Assembly: GCA_949752745.1 (NCBI GenBank)
Contig: OX457031.1
Location: 23,604,642 to 23,668,641 of the forward strand
Reading direction: 5' to 3'
From: Protula sp. h YS-2021
Lineage: Eukaryota > Annelida > Polychaeta > Sabellida > Serpulidae
Length of the DNA: 64,000 nt
Numbering within the stretch: the stretch's first letter is position 1; every line of letters starts with the position of its first letter. Below the pieces are notes generated by a model, which was not told where the DNA came from, did not search any database, and saw only the letters and a program-made list of their open reading frames with translations. This document shows, one piece after another, positions 23,801 through 44,361 of the stretch. The position numbers and the translations under genes were made by a program.

Positions 23801-26800
23801 ACAAAGTAGACCACTGTTAACTACCCCACTGGAGTTGACTTGAGTTGTGTGCAAACAAGACACGTGCATGCTAGTTAGTGGAATTAAGCAAGTCTCGAAA
23901 CAAACAAGCCGCGCGATATCAAATAGAATGGGGTACATATTAAAAGTATAAAAGAAACATTTGATAGCAACTTCTTCACACCAGTCGCCTTTTGCTTACG
24001 GCGATCTGTTGGACACAAGTGCCATTGATCATACCAGATTTAAATTACGCTTGAAACTCAAGCTTGTGGATCTCATCTTTGGATTTCAACTCTGGCTTTG
24101 CATCAGAACTATAATTACAATAAGTCGATTAAAGCACTAATTGCAGCATCTCTGTTGACATACATAGAGCATTATTATGTGAACAAACGATTATGTAATC
24201 AATGGTTTTTCTTATTTGTTATTCACATATATTCAAGATTTCATAACGATCCAATAACGTCTCAATATAGGACAACTTGCGTGGAATCGCCGCAAACAAG
24301 GCCACCCGCAAATACGGCCACTTTGCTTCTGTCACGTAGATGGTCGAATTTCCGGGGTTCTTGTGTATTTCCTTGCGCGTTATACTTTTTATATATAACT
24401 GGTTCTGGTTTTGTATTTTGTATTAATTGTTTCCACAAACTTACACTTTATCTAATGTCAATGATGTTTATAAACAAAATTTAAATATAAATTAGTGCTC
24501 CATTTGTACCTTTTAACATGCGTTACCAGTAGAATTGTTTGTATTGAATATCTTTCATACTTATTGTCAAAGTTTTCTATTATGGCTGATATCGCCATAT
24601 TCTATTGCAGGTGGTTCTTAAGAATTGCTGCAGGTGCCACATTGACGGTCTATTTATCAGGATTAGCTTTTTATCCGATTAATGACAATTTGCCTTCTAC
24701 GAAAACTGAAGTGAAACCTATGAAAAGGTCATCTGACGATAAATCTTTGCGATTACGTAAGGATGTTGCACTAGCTAAGAAACAGAATGCTTCTAAATCA
24801 ACCGTGGATATGCAAGAAATGCCAAAAACTGGAGTGAGAATCTTAAACATGGTGATAGGCAAAATAATGAGAACAGTCATGGATATTTTTGAAGAAAATC
24901 TAGTTGCTATAACGAACAGCATCTCAGCTCTCAATGCTCTCGGGGTTTTCTTTACCAGTTTAGGTAAGGCTAATTTAAAAGGTTAAATCACTTCTTGTAC
25001 TTTGCAAGTAAAGTTACTATTATTATCATATGACTTGAAAGTTGAAATTTTTTTTAAAAATCTGGAATGCTTAGACAACTTTATTTACTTTAAAAGAACT
25101 TGGGGTTTGAAAAGAGATGTGTGTATTTAATGAGGTAGCATAGTTATATTTATTACACTTGAGGACGTGGACATTGAACAATATACGATTAACGATGCCA
25201 TTCTTATTTGTGTGCTTTCTTAGGTATTTACGTTGCGGTATGGTTTGTTGTTAGTGACGCAGAAGAAAATGGCGTATCTTCCAAGAGAGCAACTTTAATT
25301 ATTAGTTTTATTGGTTTGACAAATATCTTAGGTGTGTAATACTTATGTACTAATTATATGATCACAAGGTATAGTTTTTTCATCACAGTCGAATTTTTTA
25401 TAAGGATTTCAAGATGCTTTATTGGCTCATGGAACATGAGCATTAATATGTTTTATGCTCACACTAATACGAATGGCATTACAGCAAGAAAATTGCTATT
25501 GCTTCTAGACCATTTAAATTGTAAACATCTGAAAAATGTATGTTAACGAAATTTATGTTAACGAAAGGTAACACTCTTTGATTTATTCACAGGTAGAGTG
25601 CTTTATGGGGTTGCATCGACACTGATTCCAAAGTTTGAACCTTTGTTATATTTAGTTTTCTCCAGGATTTTTGCCGGTATATTTATTGCCACACTACCAC
25701 TATATTCAACATATGCTGGCTATGTCACCGTTGCTCTGGTAAATGGTTTTGCAATTGGTGAGTGTTACAAACGAGCAATGTTTTGCCATCATAGAGCTAG
25801 ACTGGTGTCATACTCTCCTTCTGGTTTTTTAGTTATACGCATTTATAGATTTCTATTTGAATACGCTCTCTTATCTCTTTATGGTTATTTGATCCGTTTT
25901 AATCAAAACAAATGTGATATTTGACATAGGGAATCCAGGACTGAAAGAACAAAATTTTTCTACAGGAACTAGAATTTTAGTTACTAAACTACCCCAGGTT
26001 GTTAGAAATTATAAGCAACTGTCCCAAAACCATATAGCAACTAAATATAACACTAGGTACAGTGAAGTATTTTTTTAACACTTTCCATGTCGATGACGTG
26101 CAAAGAACATCTTAAATGTACGTTGCCAGTGTTTCATATCATGGTTTCTGGTCACTGGTAAATTTGTGCTTGCTACTCCTCAACCCACACTGGCCCCATG
26201 ACCAAAAACAGTGAGTATTTTATCGACTACGACAATGCACTGGCGCAACAGAAGCTTCTTACAAGCCTCTGCCAACAGCTACACTGTGAATTACATAATA
26301 AAGTATGCTTTATTTGAATATGCTGAATACCCTGAGTATGGTGATATGGTTGTGTTGATTGTATAAGAACGACGTGTGGATGCAAAATCGTCATTTTAAA
26401 TAAATTGAGTATCTTAGTGGGGGATGGGAAGGAACGTTAGTGGAAAAATCTGACAAACTGTTTCTTAAAACAGACTTCGAAATATGAAATAAAGCATTTC
26501 TTGTTTGTAAAGAAAAAGCTGAACAAAAAAGTTTTTCGTTCTTATTTATATTTACCTTTTTAATTAAGGAACCAGTTCAAATGTCTAATACACGGCAATA
26601 TAAACAACGGAATAGACCTGAGTTCACGTTGATATCCTAAAATGAAAGGATATTTAAATATCTTCTGATAAATAATTTAATTTCAAAGGTTCTACAAACA
26701 CACTAGAAATGTGTCCATATTTTTTGGAAATCCAGTAAGTGGTAAAAGCATAATATTCAAAACCTCTACACATTACAATGATTTTCATATTTTAAAAAAA

Positions 26801-27491
26801 TCCAGTAAATGCTAAAAGTATAATATGCAAAAACACAAATATAACATATAAAATATCTTAATGAGATTATTTTATTCGAAAACTAGAGAAGACTTTCTGC
26901 ATTTTTCTGCATTTTATGTTCATTTTAAGGGACGGATTCTACTCTCAGATTTACAATATTAGTTTGGTTTTGTCCGGAGATTTACGACGGAGCGTATGGG
27001 CTGACGATGTTTGCTCTTGGATTGGCGCTTACAATAACAGGCCCAATAGGAGGTTGGTTATTTTATTGCCCAACTCGGTGGTCTCTTAGTTTTAAGGTAG
27101 AAGTAGCATAGCATACCAGCATTTTTAAATATTGGAGAATTAATTATATGATGTTCTTTCCATTTAACTGATACTGGTTTACCATCTTTAGGCAAAACTG
27201 CAAAGCTTGCTTTCATATCATTTCAATCAGATAATCACAAAGCTATTCGAATTATTAAAAACGCCAAGTATGACTGGTAGCAGGTAGATCAGTTGTTCAT
27301 TTAAATACAAATTTTTAACATCATATATTATTTTAGGAAAGATCGTTGATGATACAGGAGATTTCATGGGATTATATTTATATGGAGGTCTTTTTACGGT
27401 TCTTGGAGCATCATCTGTTATACCTATTGGCATCATTATTCATTTGACACATGCAAAAGTATTTTACCTGAACAAAAAGCCTACCCACTGA
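20872..27491 (+). CDS. SLC16-like: SLC16 (monocarboxylate transporter-like) MFS carrier, copy A
   Basis: Predicted 12-helix MFS carrier of the plasma membrane, about 475 residues. Exons, all with phase-matched GT-AG junctions: 20872-21082, 22718-22861, 23233-23395, 24611-24963, 25224-25331, 25593-25757, 26930-27052 and 27337-27491. Exon 1 gives TM1 (RAWVVVGAAFW, GIGYSYGVL); exon 3 the TM4-5 block (FASDVAVAR, LAYGIAGTGSG); exon 4 the TM6 end plus a long charged cytoplasmic loop; exons 5-8 TM7-12, with NILGR in TM8 and TGPIGG in TM10. The order and spacing fit SLC16, but the DGGWGW signature is reduced to KRAWVVV. By eye the MCT1 TM1 Lys aligns with Tyr and the TM8 Asp with Asn, while the TM8 Arg is kept, so proton-lactate symport should not be assumed. 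There is no ATG in exon 1, so the start must be upstream. AATAAA lies at 27873-27878. Confidence 0.88.
23722..24366. mobile_element. Possible pogo/Tigger-like MITE in intron 3 of copy A
   Basis: The left end reads ACAACCGAACCCCGCATA followed by AAGACCAC. The right end, reverse-complemented, reads ACAAGAACCCCGGAAATTC followed by GACCAT. The CCCCGnnnnnnnGACCA core is shared, and both sides carry subterminal GACCA/GGCCA repeats (for example GGCCACCCGCAAATACGGCC near 24300). This pattern is typical of Tigger-derived elements. No transposase is visible. Exact ends and a TA duplication are uncertain. Confidence 0.45.
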
Positions 27492-30400
27492 TACACAAAA
27501 CACGTCAGACGCACTGTAATCGTTTGTTCTCAGAAAGGGTACTGCGAGGTAAATCTTTAAGTTATCATTATCAAATGCCTATAAAATAACATTTTTTTAA
27601 TATAGGACAGCAAAAACTTACATGCGTTTATGTTGCGCATATTGTTTTTATAGAAGAATCCTTGCAATCCAACTGTTTTGTTATAATATCTATGATAAGA
27701 ATATATTATTGACAATTTGCATGTTAAGAAATGGTCATTGCATATCCGTGTTGCATATTATATGTCGTTTAATTTATTTGTCTCCATGTGACAAATGCAT
27801 CAAATGCATCTGGCGCTCTGACGCTGTGAAAGTTTAACAGTTGCATTGTTTAATATTAGCTGTTCTTCAAAGAATAAAGCAGTTTTAAACTATATTACAT
27901 CTCTTGGTTATTTAGTTACTTCTTTATGCTTATTTAGCAAAAAAAAAACATTTATAATACGCACATGATAACTACTAGCCAACACACTTAGATATATAGA
28001 TATATGAGTTGGATGCATATCATCTGATCCTTTTTATAACAAGAAATCTTAAGAGTTGCATAAGGCACCTTGAAAAAATTCTGTTAACCTCAATATTACC
28101 ATATCTAACTCACGTTATCTGCTATGGAGGTTACGACGCAAAGTAACTGCCAGCAAATAAAGGGTTCGCTGCTGGAAATACTTAAAACATCGCAATACAG
28201 ACTGCAGAACAATATCAAAAGATGGCCAAAATCAGTTCGTACCATGGTATGAATCAATGCCAAAGAACTTTGTTTATAAATACGGAGCAAGTGATGTAAA
28301 ACTCACATGTCAATTTCTGAAATCATGCAATACTGTACGAAGTAATTAAAAAGGCATTGGTTTTTATCGATTTACTGGCATAATGAATTTTAATTGTGCA
28401 TTCTGCGTCTGCCATGAGGGTTTATGATACATGAAGAGAGACGTTACTCTGAACGAACTGTGGTGTGTCACCCATCCGCGACGTCACAGTAATGTCTCAG
28501 TCATGAATATTCTAGAAATATTGCTGTTTATTTGCTGTCTTTAATTTGTCAAACGTTCAGAAACACTTGTTATATGTTACGATGAATACGATAAATACGA
28601 TAATGAGGATACCATAAAAATATTAAGTTTAATGTCTTTTGAATGAGACAACCGAAGCAAAACATTGGTCACATTTCTTATCGTTTACAAAATTTTTCAT
28701 GTTTCACAGTCTTACTCAGTAACATTTGTACGAACCTTTTGCTCTTCTGCTCGTGCATTGACGTGATAAATCAAACGCGATACTGATGATAGCATGCCAC
28801 TCTTCAATTAAAGCCTGCCTGAAACGAGCGTGAGCTTACGGTGTATCCGTCTAGTGAGTACATTTCGACCGAGACATTCCCACAATAATTCTGTCACATC
28901 CAAACCCGTGCTGTATGGAAGGTATAATGGCGACAACGATTGCTGTCAGATAATTCTGAGAGACGTGCGATACATGAGACCACGCATTACGGTCTGAGAC
29001 CATTACGCCACTACCAGCAAACCGACAGACCTCGTTAGCTCAAATCAGGGCGTAACGGTCGCCGATGTTTTTGTTTAAGAGTTGGTACCTACCAGTCTGT
29101 TCGTTAAAGCTGGAAGCTAAATTTGTCGCTTAAAACGACAGGTTGTCAGCTACGGATTTTATAAGCAGCTCGAGAGTGCTATGCATCCAATGCATTTAAT
29201 TTCGGCTTCAGTCATTCAATACCATTCTGTGCGCGGATTTCAATTTTCAGGATGCATCTCATGATTGATTTTTTTTGTTATTTCTCATTCCAGGTGTCTC
29301 CACTTCGGTAACAGTCGCTTTACGAAAGCGATCATCCAAATAACCTATCAAGACGAGGTGTAGCAACACGAAGACGGCAGCTTCGAGTTTCATGTGTGTG
29401 CTGTCATGATGGTAAAAACAGCTAATAAACAGTTGATGTTGAAAATTGAGCTTACAGTTTACAGGTTCGGAAATAGAAATTATTATTTCTCAACGTTAGA
29501 CTAGATTTGGAAAATATGTATTCAAGAGAGATGATATTTGTTTTACAGTAATGATAGTCATTTTAGGGAAGTGAACAATGCAGATTTTTGTAAAAACCAT
29601 GTATATATATTTTTAAATATTAACATAAAGTGCATTCTTGTTTATTATTTTGTTAGTAAATATATGATAATACTAAGTAAATTCAACCCTCATCAGCAAT
29701 GCTATTACGTACATATTGTTGAAGGCAAGTGTTAGATATGCATATCTAAAACTAGACGACATATAAGAACTATATAAGAACAAGAACTTGATTTTCAGAT
29801 GCATCGACCAGTAACGTTCGACATAGGAGCTGATGAGTCCGTTAGCTCGCGAAAATGATCGTTCTGCAGACGCATCTGTCTTCAGTATTGTCTTTATTTC
29901 AAGAAAATGGTTTTGGATATTGAACCGTTTTTAAACGTTTTTGCATGAAAAAACCATGTTGACGTTCATCAAAATACAGAATTACACCAATAGGCCTGGG
30001 ATCACAGTGAATTTACTTGTATGTTTCTTTATAACATATCAATCTTTGACACCTTCCCTACATCTGGAACAGCAAAGATGACCACATGTTTATATATACT
30101 GATCCTTCACCGGAACAAAAATAGTAAGAAATATAGGGTATGGCCATTTACTTTCGGAGATGTTTTGTTTAAAGACTGGTACCCAACAAATGCTAATTTC
30201 ATTAAAATTGTCCAAGCGAATAAAGTTACAGACTTCCGTTTTTTTCGCACATAAACCCCACCTGTCTATTTTATAAAGGTACCGTTAGCTTATTTCTATA
30301 CACAAAAATAATAAAAAATCAGAACCACCCTCTACGAAACTACAGTTTTTCAGTCTCCCTTCCTATTGTAAGAGAAGCAGAGAGTGTCGCTGCATGAGAT

Positions 30401-30719
30401 ACCGAAACACTCATAACACGTGAGATTTGTCAGTCACCATTATACGCTTGGATAAAGCTGGCAGTAAAGACAGTTAGTTTCAGAACTGCCTTTTCGAATA
30501 CTCTAACTACTGTATTTCTCCGTGGTATTATTGTTCGAGAGAATATTTAAAAATTCTGAAATAGCAAATGCTTAAATTTTTACTGTCACAAAGAAACTCT
30601 TAAAGTAACCCACCTGTGCCAACTAAAATATTCTGACTAAGTACAAGAATACATTCAAAACAAATAATATGGTATGAAGAATACAAGAAAGAAATCTATA
30701 TGTGGACATGAGATATTTT
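27492..30719. other. Spacer between SLC16 copy A and pseudogene B
   Basis: The 3' untranslated region of copy A probably ends soon after 27878. The rest is AT-rich, with a slightly more GC-balanced block at about 28430-29400 that looks like old inserted sequence, but no domain, long open frame or terminal repeat was recognised. No relics of SLC16 exons 1-3 were found here, so pseudogene B lacks its 5' half. Confidence 0.4.
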
Positions 30720-32313
30720 GTAAGAAGGTTTATCATATTTTGAAATAACCGACAGCCTGTTAGCAACAGTGCATCGGTTCTCAACGCTTTTGGTGTGTTC
30801 TTTATTAGGTTAGCTAAGACTAATCTATTTTTATTTTTTAGCATTGCAATGAAAACAAAAAATGAGTGACATGTAAAATTCTAATATGCTTCACATATTG
30901 AATCGAAAACAGGATGAAAACACAGTCAACGTCTAAACATTACATGCTACATTATTCAAATATTTTCTTAAAAGAGATCAAAAAGTTTATTAAATATTGT
31001 AGCGATTATTTTCTATGCCTAAACATTTTTTTCAGTAACCAAAAAAGCTTACTCTGTTTGTTAGGCCTTTATACAGTCACTGTATTTGTCGCAAATGACG
31101 CAGAAAAAACGGTGTCTCTTTAAGAACAACCACTATGCTCATTAATGAATATTTTAGGTGTTTTCAAATTACTTAATGCACAATATAGGCCTGGATCTAA
31201 TTTGCTATTTGTTTCATCGGTTATTTGGATTTGTTTTTGGTGAAACCTTATACTTAAATGAACACAGCACAAAAAATTAAAATATAATACAAAAAATATT
31301 TTAAAATGTTAACAAAAGTCAAAGCTTGATTTATTTAATTTTACGTAAAGTTGTTTAATGAAATGCATCGGTAGTAATGCCGAAGTTTGAACCTTAACTT
31401 CTTTTCGAGGATTATCAGCTTATTTATTGCAACATTACTGTGTTCAACATATTTCAATCTGAACTTGCAAATTGCTTTAAAACATTCCTTTTCTACTATA
31501 TATTACACCCTAATGTTCTCACATTGAAATGTGAAATGTTATATGTGAAATTTGACAAATTATGCTAAAGTGACCGAGGTGAATTAAATTATTGTATTCT
31601 AGAATTACATTTAAGTAGCTCAGTATTTCCATTTGTCGCATGTACTAAACGGTATATTCGATTGCCTGTGAAGTGATGTGCAGTTTCCAATTAAAGCAAG
31701 ATAACAGGACATTCCCAAATAAATTAAATGTAAATAGGTCACATGATGTGATTCGGTAATCTCTGACGTAGCAAAGAAAATCTAGATGCATTCAAAGTTA
31801 ACGTGTTTACGTAAAGATATTTTATTTTTTTATATTTCTTGAGATAAAACTGAACAGTTGAAATACAGAGCATGTTACGATAAATGTAAAAAATGGCAAC
31901 CAATGTAAAAGTGTTTCTGTTTCATAAAAGTGCTTCTGATAAATAAGAAAATTTAAATGTAGTTGACTAAGAACCTATAAATAAAATCATTTCATATTGT
32001 TTAACAAAAACAAATTATATCAAGTTTGGTTGATATGTTTCCAGGAATGCACACACAATGCTTCTATAAGTTTTAAGCATCCAGTAATTGCTGTGAAACA
32101 TCTAGAGGGAATAATATAATATAGCGCATAAAACACTTCAATTGCATCATTTCATTTAAAAGTCATACCAAAACTACTCTGTATATTTAAAGCCACAGAT
32201 TCTACTCTCAGACTAGTAGCACTAATTCAGTTTTGTCCGGAGAGCTATGCCGTAGCATACGGAATGACTTTATTTGTACTAGAACTTGCGACCATACAGC
32301 AAGCCCCATAAGA
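30720..32313 (+). pseudogene. Decayed SLC16-like copy B (exon 4-7 relics)
   Basis: Four short blocks match consecutive exons of copies A and C in the same order and spacing style. 30720-30818 matches the end of exon 4 (VLNAFGVFF). 31065-31157 matches exon 5 (FVANDAEKT, with an in-frame stop and lost codons). 31338-31461 matches exon 6 (MPKFEP, then a stop and a frameshift). 32189-32313 matches exon 7 (ATDSTLRL, QFCPESY, VAYGMTLF, then frameshift and stop). Introns are retained, so this arose by DNA duplication and not by retroposition. The surviving residues (PKFEP, DSTLR, FCPE) are closer to copy A than to C. Exons 1-3 and 8 were not found. Confidence 0.85.
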
Positions 32314-35300
32314 GGTTGGTGCTTTTATGACTTTGCTCATTATGTTCTCAGTTATTTTGGAACATAAGTATCAATTTGGGATAGGTTACATATTTCCTTG
32401 TACGTAGTTATAATGAACTAACATTATTTTTCTGCTTGGCTTTTATTAACTTATGCTAGTATGCTTACGAAGTACGCTATTTTTGTTTTTTTTTGTTGGA
32501 TTACAGCTTTTACATAAAGCCTACACCAGTCCTATATTAAAATTATTGCTGTCAAGTGAACACACTATAGTATAAAAACACAGCGTTAAAAAGAAAAAAA
32601 AGAAAAAAGTAACGAAAAGAAATAATTAGGCTATTCATTAAATAATGCAAAAATTACTCTCTAAACAAGAAAGATATTTTAACGCCTGTCGATCACATTT
32701 AAGGTTTCCATTTAATTAATATATTTCCTCAGAAATTATACTGATGGAACAGTTAGCATTCAAGCTGTTGTGAGAAAGTGTTAAAGTAAAATATTGCAAC
32801 CAATTTGGAAAGGAAATTGTATAGCAATACACCAACAAGGTGCAAATTAATTATCAAATGAAGTTTGATTATTAATGCTATTATTGATATGCGATCAAAC
32901 GATTTGTAACTTACATGCAAATGTTTGATAGCATGTATTGCTCTGTTTACGTTCACGAGAAAATATATGCTTTTAATCTCGATATGCTGTAATTGTACAG
33001 ACATTTAGTGACCCACTCTGCTGGTACCGTTCTTTTCTTTTAAAGGGATGATCAAAAAGCCTCAGTGAGCGTTAATTTTTCATTGTGTCATAGGAGATCT
33101 AGCCCCTGCATTCGCTTAGCTAAGGCAAATGGCAATCCCCTACTTACACCCCGAGCTGGAATCAAACTCGGGACCATGGGATTAGAGAACCAACGTTCTA
33201 GCCAACTGAGCTAACCGTCACTCTGTCTAAACAAAGAAGACACGACAGTGTCAGCACAAGCTGCTGAGTAATTCACCCACCACTGACGTCACCAGAAATA
33301 CCATCCCTTCGTGGAACACACTAGAACTAAACTATCTACTTAATGTCTTTGTTATTACCTCGTTAACGATTGTTAAAAAATGCAGGTTAAATTATATCAC
33401 CAAAACGTAGTTCCTTATGAGCTTTTAGATTTATTACATTTTAGGACATTCCAATTACCAGCAATTAAAAAGTTTCTCATCTACATCTTCACGGTTTATG
33501 ATTTGTTCTTTGTTGCATTTCGATTCTTACTTCAGTAACATCCACGAGTTTTATTGGTATATTAAAAAAACTTGATGCATATTTAAGTATACTGATTTTA
33601 ATATAGTTTTGTCGTGCGTAATCGATAACTTCAATTCAAATCTGAACTGGCAAGAAAGAGTGTTAAATCTAAATACAACTATCAACTCAAAAATGTTTAA
33701 TTTTCAATTTTAAATATTTTGATGAGTTATTTTTCAAAATTTCTCTGTTGCTGTGATGTTACCGTGTTCTAGAGAGCGGTATGGGCGCTACAGGTTGAAG
33801 CACTAAAATATCTGTCCACAGTACTGGAACACCACATTCCCGTTTTTCATGCGAATTTTGTAACGCTTCCGGAAAAGTGTTGGTTGATTACATTACACAA
33901 AAAATAACAAGTAGTGGCAGTTAGTTTTCGTGCATAGCTATAATTTTCTACACCAGTGAGAGTGATCCATGCTGGCGTAACTTATTCAAAGAACAGGCAG
34001 TCTTTAAGTCTTTTTTGATGTGTAATGTCTAAATGAAAGGGGTTTCTTTACATCAATTCAATTTTTAGCATTAAGATTTCCGTTGCCAATTCATTTAAAT
34101 GTGAATAGCTCTGGATTGATCAAGAATACGAGTGATACCACACAATCAGAAACAATTTTTTTCTTGCACATAATGTTTCAATTTCTTAATCATCTAAACT
34201 TTTATACAGCGTTTACAAAGGTACAGTTAATAAGCTGCCAGTACACAATACTTTTTGGTAGTTCTGCTGATCTACTAGTCATATAAATTATATGAAATTA
34301 CATCAGTTAAGGACGTGTGAATTTTGAAATGATTTTCGCATAATGCAGAGACACAAAGCTGTTTGAAAAAAAGTAATGCACAAAATAGTGACAATGGTCA
34401 TGCGGTTCAAATAAGAATGACGAAGGCAACTCTATGATTTTTATCATAGAAGCGTGCGAGATGTAACATCAAGGGTCACCTAATCGGATTAACACTGTGA
34501 CCTAACACTCGCACAATAAATATTCATGTCAATATGATTTATGCTCAAAACAATGTTTTATATAACTAAATACAGTGATTATTCATGTATAAAAATCTAA
34601 CAGACCCTTTAACATGGCGATATATGCTTGCATGACTAAGAGTTTTAAAGCTACCAATGCAATAATATTTTTTTTCTGAATAATGATCAGTCTAAAGTGC
34701 AACAGTCTAAGGATCAGAAGAGGGTTGTTCAATCAATAGTTTTGGTAACTAAAAAACTTAGGGTCAGTCAGTGTTCTTTAATAACCTAGGATTAATCTCT
34801 CGATTTACACAAATGTAATCAACCGGCAAAATAAGAAAATAGATATTTAAGACCGTTTTAATGAGGATGCAGGTTGAGCCCCACTGCCAATAGTCTCAGC
34901 CGATGTAAAATTATCCACACTTTAAGAGATTCAAATATTCTGTTCAAGCTAAAAACGGGTGACCTAACAGGGTGGTAAAACTCCCATTGGCACAAGATAA
35001 TAAACACTCAGGTAAAATATTCATATTTACTAGGAATCGTCGTCCAAGGTTAAATTGCAAAAGATTTTCAATTTATTTTTAATAACAAACGCAATGAGTA
35101 ACAATTTTAAAACCTTTTCTATTTTGTTAGAGCCGTGTTTTGCCATTGTACCCACTAATGCGTAATAGTCTGTGGCAGGTTGATGAGTTTTAAAGGTTTC
35201 ATATGTATTGTAAATGAATCGGTACATTGCATTTACAGTGCTACCACTGACATTGCAATTGAAAGTTTGTTTCTTACAAATTCAACCGAAAACGTATCTT

Positions 35301-36662
35301 ATAATGTATTAAAAGCAATATAGCTTTTAAAACGCACAAAATGCCTTTTTATATATATTTTCACAAAGAATAATAACAAATTTGTTAGAATCACTTTCTA
35401 AATGATAGATTTCAACGTTCACTGAAGGCATTCTTAAACTTTTGGTGCATAATGTCTCTCAACCGAAAAATTCCAAAACAAAAATTACTGGAAGAAATCA
35501 AATTCAAAGTTTACCGGTATTTCCATTCTTTTTGACTGATATGCAAATCTAAAATCTTTTGAAAGGGCAGAAAGTATTAATGTAAAATCTTTTGAAAGCG
35601 CAGAAACTATTAATGGAATTATGAAACTGATAATCCGAAGGATGTAAATTTACGCTACATAAATTTACTTTTCTGAAATTAAATTTAGTTTAATAATTTT
35701 TTTGTTCAAATGTTCACATTTGTTCCTTCTAAGAGGTTGTAAGTATTGCAGTGAGATGAAGAAATAAACGCTTGAAGAAAGAAAATGGCTGATAAAGGTT
35801 CTAATATCTCCTCAACATGCCATGAATTTAATGTACTGAAAAGAAGGTCGTTTTTTATCTTTTCCTCATGCAAAGCGTCGATCAGAAGGAAAATCTTATT
35901 CGAATCGTTTATTGCTTGAAAATACCACTCAGACAAGGCATTAAGATATGGCCCATTTTTCCACAAGAAGTGTAATACTTTCACCTTTAGTTTTACAGTT
36001 TATAACGTTCATAACATTTTTGCATAGTTTATAGTTTTATATGAGAAGCTTAAATGCATTTGTCGAAAATATATGACTTTGACTTAAAATTTAATAATTT
36101 GCTGCTATATGTTAAATTTTATGGGGGTGGCCCATAGGATCAATGGGTTAAAAATAGGGTTAAAGGAAACCATATGCCATTTTAATAATAGGGTTAAGAC
36201 AAACCATAAGATAAACTGAGGAGAGCATATGAATTAGAAATATGCGGAAAATTGTTGTTTGATAAACATGCTATTAAACCTCACTTTCGGTGTGCAGTGT
36301 GGTGTGGGCTAAAATGTCGTAGACTGATAAAATCGATATCCTAAGCAGCATTTTGTACCTCAATGTTTTCGAACATGGAGTGAAAAGAGGAGCCGGTAAT
36401 ATCTGTAAAACGCAACAACAGGATTTACAAATTAAAATTATATTACAACCAATAACAAAGCAAGCATACATATATAGATGGTTAAGTATTTTAAACTAAC
36501 AAGGTTTTAGTAATAAACATATATTATGATTTTATATTTTGTCTTTTATTATCAAAAGTGTGTTATCGGACTATTTAACTTGCAATTCGGAACTTTCGTA
36601 ATTATTCAAAAAGGATAAGTTAAGGTATACGACTGCATAAAAACTAAATGTCTTGTAAATAG
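32314..36662. other. Spacer between pseudogene B and SLC16 copy C
   Basis: This AT-rich stretch contains one SINE (33045-33222) and presumably the promoter and start-codon exon of copy C, which could not be located. A 92-codon minus-strand open frame at 35706-35984 has no recognisable family or splice partner and is left uncalled. Confidence 0.4.
33045..33222 (-). mobile_element. tRNA-derived SINE
   Basis: On the minus strand, 33220 down to about 33149 reads as a tRNA-like head. The A box is TTAGCTCAGTTGG. A B box, GAGTTTGATTCC, sits inside a T-arm stem CCGAG/CTCGG. The acceptor stem does not close like a real tRNA. The head is followed by about 100 bases of unrelated body (TAAGTAGGGGATTGCCATTT onward). 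This is the structure of a tRNA-derived SINE transcribed by RNA polymerase III, not a functional tRNA gene. Confidence 0.8.
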
Positions 36663-43448
<6,786 letters not shown>

Positions 43449-44361
43449 AGTACATATTAATTAATGCTAAACAAAAGAAATATTTCTGTGATGCTTGCAA
43501 AATGGGATCAGGGGGTTGTTTTTAAAATATATTTGGCATAGAAAACTTCCCAACTTTAAAATTCGAACATAATGCGGCACAGTCGTTTCAGACTAAACCG
43601 GATACAGGCAGGAAACGTGGTTATTCAAACAAATTTTATGTACATGCTTTTAGTCACAGCGGTTAACAAAGTTGACCAGCTTCCTTGTATCATAACTGAA
43701 ATATTTTGCAAAATGTCTAAAAATAAGTCTATGGAGCATAAATAAACAAAAAAAGATATGAATAAATAGAAACACTTATTGGGTTGGTTAGATAATCATC
43801 TTCCTACTCAAGTTGAAACTGGCAATAGTGAAAAATATTTCAGCTTATATATTTTAAACAATTTTACTCGTTTTGGGGAAGAAAATTCAATTCAAATAAA
43901 CGAAAAACCTACTTGTTTACCGTTTATATAATGGGTGTATCCATTGTCATTTTTGTTACTGTTCCTAAAATAATTCAGATCTGAGCTGATCAATCTTTAC
44001 CAACCGCCTTAGAGCTGTTAAGAGGCACTATTTTAAGAATAAAACGTAATGTTGTTACTTATGTAATGACGCAGTACCTTCAGCAGCAATTACTAACATA
44101 GAAAAAGCTTCACCATCAAAAAAGTTAGATTTATATATTTTCTTAGGTTAAAGAAAAATACAATAAATAATACTCTTTCTAGTGTTTTCTTATTTACATT
44201 CTAGTTCATAATCTATGTACTGAATTTTTTTCGGCATGGTATTTCATCTCTAGAAGGTTACTAAACATGAAAACCAAATAGTACGATATCTGCACTACGC
44301 ACGTTTAAACTTAAAAGTAAACTATTTTAAACGGCATTGTATCAATTTGATCTAAGTCTAT
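43449..44361. other. Spacer between convergent SLC16 copy C and rolling-stone gene
   Basis: These 0.9 kb hold the 3' ends of two genes facing each other. An AATAAA near 43741 could serve copy C. No further coding sequence, repeat or structured element was recognised. Confidence 0.5.

Noticed and set aside
33149..33220. A functional tRNA gene on the minus strand
   Set aside because: A and B boxes are present but the acceptor stem does not pair and unrelated body sequence follows, so it is called a SINE.
35706..35984. 92-codon minus-strand frame
   Set aside because: Nearly the longest frame in the spacer, but with no recognisable motif, no splice sites judged convincing and AT-rich codons; kept only as a remark.
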